A stretch of DNA of 64,000 nucleotides, taken from positions 16,102,001 through 16,166,000 of the forward strand of contig BSBM01000779.1 in NCBI GenBank assembly GCA_027924585.1. Reading direction: 5' to 3'. The stretch comes from Larix kaempferi. Taxonomy: Eukaryota; Streptophyta; Pinopsida; Pinales; Pinaceae. Numbering within the stretch: position 1 is the stretch's first letter; every line of letters starts with the position of its first letter. The notes beneath the pieces were generated by a model, which ran no database searches, was not told where the DNA came from, and saw nothing but the letters and a program-made list of their open reading frames with translations. Shown piece after piece: positions 55,782 to 64,000 of this stretch. The translations under genes and the position numbers were made by a program.

Positions 55782-56120
55782 CTACAGCTTGCATGGCGTA
55801 AAATCAGTTGCGACCAAGCAAGAGATTATTGGGGTGAAGACCACTTCCACATTGATGGTCATGGTCTTTCCGCTTAACTCGACTGTGAGAGCTTGTAAGA
55901 TCCCATGAGGTTGAAAGCCACGTCCGTCGAATGCTTTCAACGTGGTAGGAGAACGATTCAATTCGGGAGAGCTGATGGCCCTCCAACAGGAAATCGACAT
56001 GACAGAAGTAGAGGTGCCTTCATCCAAAAGGGTACAATGGACAATTTTCCCAACAATGTTTGTAGCTACTTGGAATGCGAGCTGATGGGAAAGCCTCAAC
56101 TTGAAGTAGTCAAGTCAAAA
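55782..56120 (-). pseudogene. Gypsy aspartic protease
   Basis: Downstream of gag in the same frame after a TGA at 56,115. LDEGTSTSVMSISCWRAISS holds the active-site Asp, with DEGT where many families have DSGA; AFDGRGFQPHGILQALTVEL and GKTMTINVEVV follow as the flap and second strand. A frameshift near LLLGRN (about 55,810) moves on to the RT frame, where a TGA stands in place of Trp (RN-stop-FYAMQAVASSVF). Confidence 0.85.
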
Positions 56121-57611
56121 CATGATGGTATTCGAAGAATGAAGGTCAACTGCACCGATTGCTGCAAGGAGAGTTTTGCGTTGATTGGGACAATTCTGCA
56201 AAACTTCTAGTGTGGACATGGCGCAAGGGGCTTGTGCCAAGTCTTCTACGATATTGTAGTTCTGTGCTGCCCGAGCATTAGGATTGAAAACAAATTTTCT
56301 AATCGTGCTCTTGGGCGGTTGGAATATCGAATCTAAGGAGGACTTCTCAATGGTGAGAGAAGTTGACGGTACAGTGACATCAGGTATAGAGTTGGAAGCT
56401 TTTTCATTATTACTTCCAACAGGGTCTTTGGAAGAGATCGGGTCGTATGATCGCGAGTGAGTGTTCAAATTGATCGTCTCGTTATGTACCATGAGAACAT
56501 GTGTGGTATTGGATGGTTCCCCCTGGGCTGAGGGAGTTTGAGCAATCATCTTCTGGTTTTGAGCGGGAAACGGGTCATTGAGGACTGCGGGAGTGGGTTT
56601 ACCCCTAAGAAACTTTTGGACTTCCTCTTTATGGGGACACTCTTTGGAGAAGTGATCATCTCCACATAGTAAACAAGGATACTTTAGCTTCTGCTTCTGT
56701 TTGGTGTCCTCAGGAGTGCTCTTTTGTTCCTGCTGGGCAGAATATTTCTTAGGTTTTCCCTTGTTTTTCTTCTTATTACCGGACTTTTGAGGTGAAGCTG
56801 ACAAGACAAAATTCACTTCTTCAATAGTAGCAGGAGCAGATGACTTGGTGGTGCGGAGACCAGCCTGTCTTGGTGATGGGGATGAACCCTGGGGGTGCGA
56901 AGAACCAATAGTTTGATGAGGAGGCTGGGTGTGAAGGGATCCAATGATGCCATCGGCTTGGGGTCCCTTGAGTGGTTTTGTGGGGTCGTTAGTGTCACGA
57001 GGTGCGTCGGGAAGAATATCAAATAATGTGCTAGATTGAGTATAAACTAAGTCTAGCACAAGGGTGCACGCGATGGCTTGTTCTTTAGTGACAACACCTC
57101 CCATGGAAACATCTCTTGATGTGACAAGGATGAGGGACTTTGTAAACTAGTCTGCTAGGAGTTGATCTGGGATAGGAGATTTAATGAGACGACGTCTCCT
57201 TCTCCATTCATGAATATGATCAGAAATATGAGTGGTGGTATTCTGACGGAGCGAGGTTAAAAGCCTGGTACCAACTTCATACCGTATAGGCAGCTGGAAA
57301 TGAGTCAAAAAGTTCATGACAAGAGAACCAAAATCAGGAAAAGAGTGGGGTGGTAGCTCGATATACCATTTTGCAGCCGAACCGGTGAGAGTCCTTTGAA
57401 ACAATCTAAGACGGATCGAGTCGTCTATTAAGGAATTAGATGAACACCATAAATGGTATGTCATCACGTGGTTTTTAGGATCTTCACCTGGCTTACCATC
57501 AAATTTTGGGATATCAGATGGAAGTTTCACCGGAATAGGTGGCCAATTAGTTATGTGGTAAATGGGGTTGTTGGTTAAACAAGATAGGTCAGGTAGGTCC
57601 AAGGTAGCCAA
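56115..57611 (-). pseudogene. Gypsy gag
   Basis: Capsid region: LPSDIPKFDGKPGEDPKNHV, LRLFQRTLTGSAAKWYIEL, FLTHFQLPIRYEVGTRLL, then a TAG at 57,147 (LLAD-stop-FTKSLI) and continuation. The nucleocapsid has a Lys-rich KKKNKGKPKKY and a zinc knuckle CLLCGDDHFSKECPH (C-X2-C-X4-H-X4-C). Followed by Ser/Asn-rich linker and protease in the same frame. Gag packages the RNA and forms the particle. Confidence 0.9.
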
Positions 57612-57620
57612 AAAGGGAAG

Positions 57621-59289
57621 CTATGGATTAGGTTGCATGTATTGATAGTATGTATAAGGCGTGTAAGGATCGGTATGACCATAGGGTGTACCAGGAGGAA
57701 AATGACCGTAGGGGGGTGTGCCGTCCGGACCGTAAGGGGGTCCGCCACCATAAGGTGGTCCATTCCAATAAGGTGGGGGTCCACCTCCACCACTAGGAGG
57801 AGGTGGAGGTCTGCCGCCACCACCGGGAGGAAGTGGGGGTCCATAACCATAATACGGTGGGCCGCCACCGCCTCCGCCTGGAGGGGGTGGTGGACCACTT
57901 CCGCCACCAGAATGATGGGGGCCCCCACTACCTCTGCTTTCGGAAGGATGAGGGTCTCCACCACCACCACCGCCACCATAATAATTAGATCCGCCACTGC
58001 CTCCACTTGGAGGGGGTGGTGGACCACCTCCACCGCCCGAAGGGAAATGTCCTCCCCCATAATAGGGTAGTCCTCGGCCGCCTTTGCCTGGGGGGGGTGG
58101 TGGACCATTCCTGCCACCGCCGGAAGGGTGGGGGCTGTTGTTAGCAGAATTAGTTGGACCTCTGCCAGAAGGGAGAGGTCCGCCCCCTCCTAAGTTAGGT
58201 GGGGGCCCGTCGCCTCCAGCAGGAGGTGGGGGGGGGAGCGATCGGGGGTGGTGGCGCTTGAGGGATAGTTGGTTGGGGTCCATGCTGTAAAATGAGCTGT
58301 TTCCCCCATAGAGTGTAGGGATTTCCGGGATAAGGTATCCCGTATGGTGCGTTTCTGGGATTAGGTTGGCTCAGAGCAGGGTTAATAGAACCTGGATACG
58401 CTTGACTCCATGAGGGTAGAGTTACATTGGATGGCCCCCCAACATGAGATAATCCCATGGTGGATGGTCTAATGGGTTGGGGAGGTCCAACAGGAAGGCC
58501 GTTGGGGATTCCACCGCCTACGTTCTGGTTAGGAAATGGGGGTTTCCCCCCAACCACAATAGGCTGACCACTATTCAAAGGTTGAACCAACATAGGTTGT
58601 TGATTAGCTACCGTAGTAATAATGTTACCAATGAGATAATCCGGGGGAATGGAGTATCCTCCCCCCAAATTTTGAGGTGGGGGAGGAGCTAGTAAAGTAA
58701 CCATGGTAGTAACGGGTGTGTTGGACTGTTGTCCTTCAACCAGTTGGTTTACTTGAGGTGCAGGAGTGGACTCTTGCGAGGGTTGACCAGTCTCATTAAT
58801 GGTCAAGTTGTGGGGCGATGGTTCAGGTGAACCAAAAGATAAAGAGCGACCTAGGATTGGTTGATAAGGGGGTAATGATGGGTCTTCAACCCTTCGTTGG
58901 AGACTTTAATTCCGACACCTCTCAGCCATAGACCGAAAGTGAGCCAATTGGCTGTGGTAATAGGCCAAAGGATCATCTGGATAATTCTCATTAGGCAGGG
59001 GTGCAATGGCAAAATGGGCCACTCGGTGACTGATAGAAGATGTCCAATAAGTTGCTGAAGGACCAACAACTGCTGTGGGGTTGTCCTGGGGTTGATTTAT
59101 CCATTCCAACGATCCAGGTTCTCCTGGCATAACAAGAGAGAGATCTTGTGAAGTGGGAACTTGTGCTTCTTCATCCTGCGAGGGATGAGAGGCAGGTGAA
59201 TATGGAGGAGTATGTGGAAACAAATGTCCTTCAATATTAAAATTGGGGTTTTCCACTTCTTGTGACCCGACCCTGGCTTGAGGATCCAT
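57621..59289 (-). pseudogene. Pre-gag ORF1 with Gly/Pro-rich tail
   Basis: Starts at ATG 59,289 (MDPQARVGSQEVENPNFNIE), stops once near 58,905, continues to about 58,195 through Pro/Gly/Asn-rich sequence, and shifts frame to 58,283-57,621, an extreme Gly/Pro low-complexity tract (GGGPPPPP units, PYGHTDPYTPYTYYQYMQ). The latter is in frame with gag and separated from it by one TAG at 57,621. Ogre-type Tat elements have an extra ORF of unknown function upstream of gag; this is the probable equivalent. No catalytic motif is visible. Confidence 0.7.
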
Positions 59290-61516
59290 CCTTTCCCTCG
59301 AAATTACCTCTTTATTAAGGGGATATTTTGGTGGTAAGTTTTGGATTCTGCGGGACCTTCTCCAAGGAAATTTAGCCAGAGTGACTGAAAAAAGTTTCTC
59401 CTAAGGCAATCTAAAAGAAAAGCAGCCCTGACAAAACCCTACGCAAACTAAGGCAACAAGCAAACTTACATGATAAGAGTGGATTCAAAGTCTGGAACTT
59501 CACGGGATTATCAAGGCATTGCAAACCATTATATATTGTAGGGTCCAACAATATGACACGACAAGGAGGATTGGGACCGTACCCTTGCCTGCATACTCGA
59601 TTACCTGGACAGTACATGTGTGTTAATCTCCCTGAGTGTTGTTCTCGGTGTATTGCTTTGCCAAGACGGCCAAATGGTTAACTAAGTTGGTTTCAGGAAT
59701 CCTAGTGGTGTCTCCCGATATACACAAGGTACGTGGGATCTCAAATCCGTAGTGGTGCTGTCTAATGCACAACCGTTCGGCAAGAGACCTTCCGATATAC
59801 TACCGAGTACGTGATACACCCTTCGATATACGCCAAGTGCGAATTATGGTACTTGGTGGGTACGTGAAGGATCTCGATATACCGATAAGTACGTGGAAGA
59901 CTACAATACCCTCGGGATACAGTGCTGGAAAATAACGACAGATACCACGTTTAACAATGCCAGAACACGTCTCTAACTTACACACAAGTTTCTAAATATT
60001 TTACCCTAGTTCTATCGTTAATTTTATCTTGGACGGTTAGGTGAATGCATGAGGTGAGTACATAATCGAAAAGATAATGCAAGCCCTAGCTACATGCAAA
60101 AAGTATGCTTTTCTTTCGATGAATGCTACCTATGGGAAGGAGAAAACTTATTTTTCTTTCCAATGATTTTGCCAAAGCAATGCAATGTAACACAATCCCA
60201 ACTCTACAAAAAATGATACCGAAACACTCTTTTTTTTTTCTTTTTTTTTTAACAAAACACAAAAATCACAACACCACTAATCCAAATCACATCATTTTTT
60301 CCTTTTCTTTTTCTTTTCAAAGCAAAATGACACTAGGTAATGAAAAGAGAGGATTCTAAGATGGAGTATGCAAGCTTTTCAATTTCACTTTCAATGATCT
60401 AAAAGCAATAAGAGTTAAAAATGCATCTATCTTTCCTTAGCATGGAGTTAATTTATCAAAAACTGAAACATGCTTTGAGTCTTTCACGAAGATGAACAAT
60501 TCATAATTCAAGAAAAATGCAACTGATCACACATTCATTCAATTTTTCCAAAAAATGCATGAGCAAAACATTCCAATGCACAATATTTTCTTCAACAATG
60601 CTTGAGAAATGATGGGAAAGAAACACTTTTAACTTTTCAATGGATGCATCACAAGATTAGCTTGATAGCAACTGCGCTTTTGGACGTAAATGATTGAAAA
60701 GAAAACACTGCTTGCAGCACTTAGTACACTCAAAAAACGCAAGAAAAGACAAGCACTCAGTCAGACTGGAAGACATAAGACTCAAAATCAAACAGTAGCA
60801 AGCAAACCAAGCAAGCCAAGCTCAAAAGATAATGAAAAAAAGGTCTGAGAGCTGATCTAATGAAGCAACCATATCAGTTAATGGAGAGGAGGGAATGCAA
60901 GGGTGAGCGGATGAAGGTGGAGGAGACAAAAGTGTCCACCACTACCAGTTCTCAGACTTGTCCAAAGCGGAACCCAAAACCAATCCAAACCAAGCCAAAC
61001 ACTCAACACACAAACCAAAGATGGGACTTCTGGCTAGATCTTGCAGCACAGAGTGAGTTCATACAGTAAACCAAAGCTCAGATCAATAGATGGAGAGGGG
61101 ATGTCTGCATGCCAAATTTGACAAATCGGCACACTCTGTGTTTGTACACAGTGCGACGTCGCAGTTCACCAATGCGGGAAGTGTGACGGTGTCGCAGTAT
61201 GCCAATGAAAGGACTACGACGAGTGACTAATAGGAAAAGAATAGAGACCAGGAAAGATACAGTGTCGCTCTGTTTTCACTAACCAGGTGCGACATGCGAG
61301 ATCTAAGTTCTGAAATGGATAAGATCTCCAAGCAATGAACCATGAAATGGTTTGGAAATGAGTAGTATAAACTTAGAGGAAGCAGATCAGAGTCTTCGAC
61401 GTGAAGATCTGATGGTGAATATCAACTCAAGAAGCAAATGACAAATAAAAGGCTTGTGTCAAGCAATCAACTGAAAATGACTCCCAGATTGACAACTATT
61501 AAGACAAAATGAACTT
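59290..61516 (-). other. Gypsy 5' leader
   Basis: Non-coding 2.2 kb between PBS and ORF1. It contains four copies of a CGATATAC...AAGTACGTG motif at 59,716, 59,793, 59,824 and 59,875. Two blocks of T-rich/A-rich simple sequence lie at 60,228-60,310. Confidence 0.65.
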
Positions 61517-61534
61517 TCCCTAGTATGGTCGCCA
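61517..61534 (-). other. Gypsy primer-binding site
   Basis: On the minus strand TGGCGACCATACTAGGGA begins 4 bases after the LTR. It requires a tRNA ending GGTCGCCA. The Ogre branch is known to use tRNA-Arg, so this is the likely primer; the exact isoacceptor is not assigned. Confidence 0.75.
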
Positions 61535-61538
61535 GATT

Positions 61539-62445
61539 TGTTTCACGGACAATCTACCGAGAGTGGACTCAAGGCATGATCTCCCTAGCTTAACGTAAGT
61601 CTAGAACAAATAGGATAGAACATAGATTACTTTCCTAGATCGTGTAGAAGTACAAATTCAAGAGTAGATTGTTTACCTTAGATTTGTAGATCCCTTTCTC
61701 CTTCGTTGATCCAATGCCCCAGTGTTGCCAGAGTGCAAGTAGATAAACCTTGTTGAACATGTAACAGACCACGAGAAGTGAAAGCATATATCTCATATGA
61801 CAGATCTAAGTTAACAGTTAAGGAGGAAAACTCTAAACATTATGAAAGAGACAACATTTATGGAAAGCAATTATATTAACTGTATTGAAGAGTGGAGAAG
61901 TACAATAGAAAAGAGTATTACAACCATTGCCTCAACACTGCAAGCTCCTTCCGAAAATCCATGCCAAATCTCCTAGAGAGAAGTGAAGGTTCCCCAAGCT
62001 AGAGTGTTAGATCTACGGGGCTTGATTTCACCAGCATAAGAATACCATAGACTTCCTCCCCTTAGAATGGGAGTGAGCTTCATTTAAATAGAACTAAGTG
62101 GATAGGATATGGATACGATAGGTTGAGATATGATAGGAGAGACTTAAGAGATCTTTCCAAGGTCATAGGAGTCGAGTGCCAACTCTCCCAAGAGGTCAGG
62201 GATAAGGCCCCAAGTCAGCAAGCTTCGAGAAGGAGCTCGAAGAAGCTATTTTTTCCATCTAACTAACTTCGTTGCACCCTGTAATGGAGCAAGGTGCGAC
62301 GTCGCATGTTGCATGAGTGCAACCTGCGACGACCTCTCAAAACCTAATACAAATGGGAACAAATCCTTCCAGGTAAATCACTTAATCAAGGTACTTTAGG
62401 GGTGTATACACTGAATCTCAAGATGGGAAGATTTTAGGTGTAACA
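61539..62445 (-). repeat. Gypsy 5' LTR
   Basis: 907 bp, matching 45,278-46,184. Minus orientation TGTTACACC...CGTGAAACA. The 3' flank ATCGG at 62,446-62,450 is the second copy of the target duplication. Confidence 0.95.
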
Positions 62446-62604
62446 ATCGGTGCGATTAGGTAAACAAAGCACTGAAATTAAATCTTCCGCTAAAACCTCT
62501 AGCCGCTCGCCTCCGCTACTAACCTTCGCTAGAAATGAAAATTCAGGCTCTTTTGGGAGGAGCATACACTATAACCTCTGCTAAAGGGACTTTTCCTTGT
62601 AGTT
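62446..62604 (+). repeat. CACTA right end: last motif and terminal inverted repeat
   Basis: Continues the motif split by the gypsy element (ATCGGTGCG) and ends with CTTTTCCTTGTAGTT, the partner of the left TIR. CTCCGCT and CCTCTGCT strings resemble CTCCGCT near the left end. Confidence 0.82.
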
Positions 62605-64000
62605 ATTTCTGATGGTTTGATTCTCGAAAAGCATGATTGATGGAAAATTTTGTGAAGAATATAACAATATCCTTCAAGTCTAAAGCCATATCCATCAAGT
62701 CAATATTGTAGATCTGTTGGGACCCATGCATGCAGATCACCGCTAGAGAAGAACCTCCATAAACCTAAAATTCTTCCATTATGAACTAGCCATACTCCCC
62801 ACAAATTTAGAAAGGGAATAACCCTAAAGGGTTTAAGTTTCGAACTAAGAAACCAACTATGCAAGTAGGTTTCAATAGTCTCCTTATTCCACATATTCTC
62901 AACTTCAATGAATTACCAATAGCCTTCCAAACTTGTTGTGTGAATATACACTGTAAAAATAAATGAAGAGAATTTTCCACCATCTCATGATTGAGAACAC
63001 ACATCCTTGGACCATGCACATTCCTTTTTTTTCTAGCCTCCCATGTTAGTACTTTATCTTGTAAAGAAAGCCACATGAAAATCTTGTGTTTTTTGGCACT
63101 TTTATCCTCCAAATAGGAACTCGCCACCAAATATGTGGATGTCTAGTTGATGTCATCAAAGATTGATATCCCAACTTCACTGCGTATGTGTCACCATTCT
63201 TATTCCCCATCCATACTAAACTATCAATATTCTCTCAAAGTCAAATGTGATCCCTTCTCAATTTTGACATGAAGAGGTCCCACTCTCTCACCCAATCACC
63301 TTCTAAGTCCAAATATCTTGACGACTTACAACCTTAGTACCAAACATTAGTCCTTTTAGGATCACTAAATTAAAAAAGGAACCATAAATTAAAAGAATGC
63401 AAACATTGGATAAGTTATGGAGAAAGAAAAATACAGTTCCCACATCCCATGATTGCATCCTTCCCCACCCTAACTTCTTCGCCATTACCTACTTTCCATA
63501 CCAATAACCCACCTATAATTGGGAAATAAGTAACCAACACCTTCCATTGAAGTGAACCATTTTTCCATGTCTTTTCTTCGTTCCTTATCCATGCTAGAAT
63601 GAAATATGGGGAAATGTATTTATGTTTAATAGACATATTCCACAAATGATCCCTTTTTATCAAGTTCCTGAGGTCTTTCCTACCAATGAAGTGCCAAAGG
63701 CATGTATGTTTTTAATACCCCAACCTCCTTCCCCTTTCAACTTAGTAATAATCCTCCAGATTGTCTAATGGACCCCTTCTTGTCCTTCCTTACTGGTCCT
63801 CGATAAATTGAAGCATACTTTATGGAACTTTTCTAGAACATCTTCTGGGATATGTGTTAGGGCCTACCAATACACCATGATTTATTATACAACCAGGTTG
63901 ACTAATGCCAAGAATCCACCTCTTATCAACCAATGATTACATCATTAATATATCCTCTCTTCGACATGACTTATAATCCAACCCTAATCTTGTTTCCCAT
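62605..64000 (-). pseudogene. LINE (non-LTR retrotransposon) 3' coding remnant
   Basis: Minus-strand segments read, 5' to 3', as the end of a plant LINE ORF2: KRDHLWNMSIKHKYISPYF and WKVGNGEEVRVGKD (post-RT region), then the zinc-binding domain KKHKIFMWLSLQDKVLTWEA, CVLNHEMVENSLHLFLQC and FTQQVW, then a weak RNase H-like end (FTKFSINHAFRESNHQK) directly at the CACTA junction. Frames shift several times. The RT domain itself would lie beyond the window edge. The CACTA element appears to have inserted into this LINE. Confidence 0.75.

Larger units (their letters stand above)
45278..62445 (-). mobile_element. Full-length 17.2-kb Ty3/gypsy element, Tat/Ogre type
   Basis: Two 907-bp LTRs flank the element and the target duplication ATCGG is perfect (45,273-45,277; 62,446-62,450). 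On the minus strand the order is 5' LTR, PBS, a 2.2-kb leader, ORF1 and gag, protease, RT-RNase H, integrase, an extra archaeal-type RNase H, a plus-strand (antisense) PMD gene, a long 3' region and the 3' LTR. Large size, an ORF ahead of gag, dual RNase H and an antisense gene are the hallmarks of the Tat lineage. The LTRs differ at about 55 positions by eye (~6%). The insertion is inside a subterminal motif of the CACTA shell (GCATCGG/TGCG). Confidence 0.93.
17888..62604 (+). mobile_element. Giant nested CACTA (En/Spm) transposon
   Basis: Left terminus CACTACAAGGAAAGG at 17,888 and right terminus (read inward) AACTACAAGGAAAAG at 62,604 align without gaps over 42 bp with 31 identities. Flanking trinucleotides are CTT and ATT (CACTA elements make 3-bp duplications; two of three agree). 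Palindromic subterminal repeats occur at both ends and a TNP2-type transposase lies inside. Total span is 44.7 kb, but subtracting a 17.2-kb gypsy element and a 13.35-kb retroelement leaves about 14 kb. Genes of the shell: second En/Spm gene (minus, 19.2-21.0 kb), SET-domain gene (plus, 22.9-24.3 kb), TNP2 (plus, 24.6-40.0 kb with nested insertion), PMD gene (minus, 41.4-43.2 kb). All are damaged, so the copy is inactive. Confidence 0.85.

Noticed and set aside
57633-58290. Plus-strand Arg/Trp/Thr-rich and His-rich ORFs
   Set aside because: They are antisense shadows of the Gly/Pro tract of ORF1.

Overview
This is plant nuclear DNA with no CRISPR array, operon or ordinary host gene. It is AT-rich and almost entirely nested, decayed mobile elements: Ty3/gypsy, Ty1/copia, LINE, SINE and CACTA/En-Spm, with spliceosomal introns inside transposon genes. 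The 17-kb Tat/Ogre-type gypsy element, the age of the insertions and the depth of nesting suggest a large-genome seed plant. A gymnosperm is my guess, but the sequence alone does not prove it.

Layout. 1-9.7 kb: a retroelement accessory ORF (minus), then a broken gypsy gag (minus) with a tRNA-Asp-type primer-binding site and a flanking LTR, then unassigned sequence. 9.7-13.8 kb: a decayed copia element (plus) keeping gag, integrase and the RNase H end, with a piece of gypsy gag in the place of its RT. 13.8-17.7 kb: AT-rich, nothing recognised. 17,888-62,604: one giant nest whose outer shell is a CACTA transposon (42-bp imperfect terminal inverted repeats, 31/42 identical). The shell sits in a LINE that is still readable on the right (62.6-64 kb, minus).

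The CACTA shell is about 14 kb once insertions are subtracted. It carries palindromic subterminal repeats (core GCACCGGTGC) at both ends, a multi-exon En/Spm second-gene homologue (minus), a SET-domain gene with its own start, intron and NLS-like stretch (plus), a TNP2 transposase (plus), and a plant-mobile-domain (PMD) gene (minus). A tRNA-derived SINE with a 17-bp target duplication lies between the first two genes.

Two large insertions swell the shell. (1) In a TNP2 intron lies a 13.35-kb element (25,164-38,514; TSD CATTG) whose only ORF is a long unfamiliar protein with a coiled-coil tail. A non-autonomous copia element (27,095-34,270) splits that ORF. The copia 3' LTR was hit by a solo LTR (30,974-34,248), which was hit in turn by a second solo LTR of the same family in opposite orientation (31,037-32,564; TSD CATGC). 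This is a five-level nest. (2) In the right subterminal array lies a 17,168-bp Tat-type gypsy element (45,278-62,445; TSD ATCGG; two 907-bp LTRs about 6% diverged). It reads minus: ORF1/gag, protease, RT-RNase H, integrase, then a second archaeal-type RNase H. A spliced antisense PMD gene lies between that and the 3' LTR.

The most interesting point is the cargo. A CACTA transposon appears to carry both a SET-domain (histone-methyltransferase-like) gene and a PMD gene, and an independent gypsy element that landed in it carries its own PMD gene with a similarly placed intron. Nearly every coding region is disabled. Where the ancestral codon can be inferred, the lesions are mostly C-to-T or G-to-A changes, as expected for methylated, silenced DNA.
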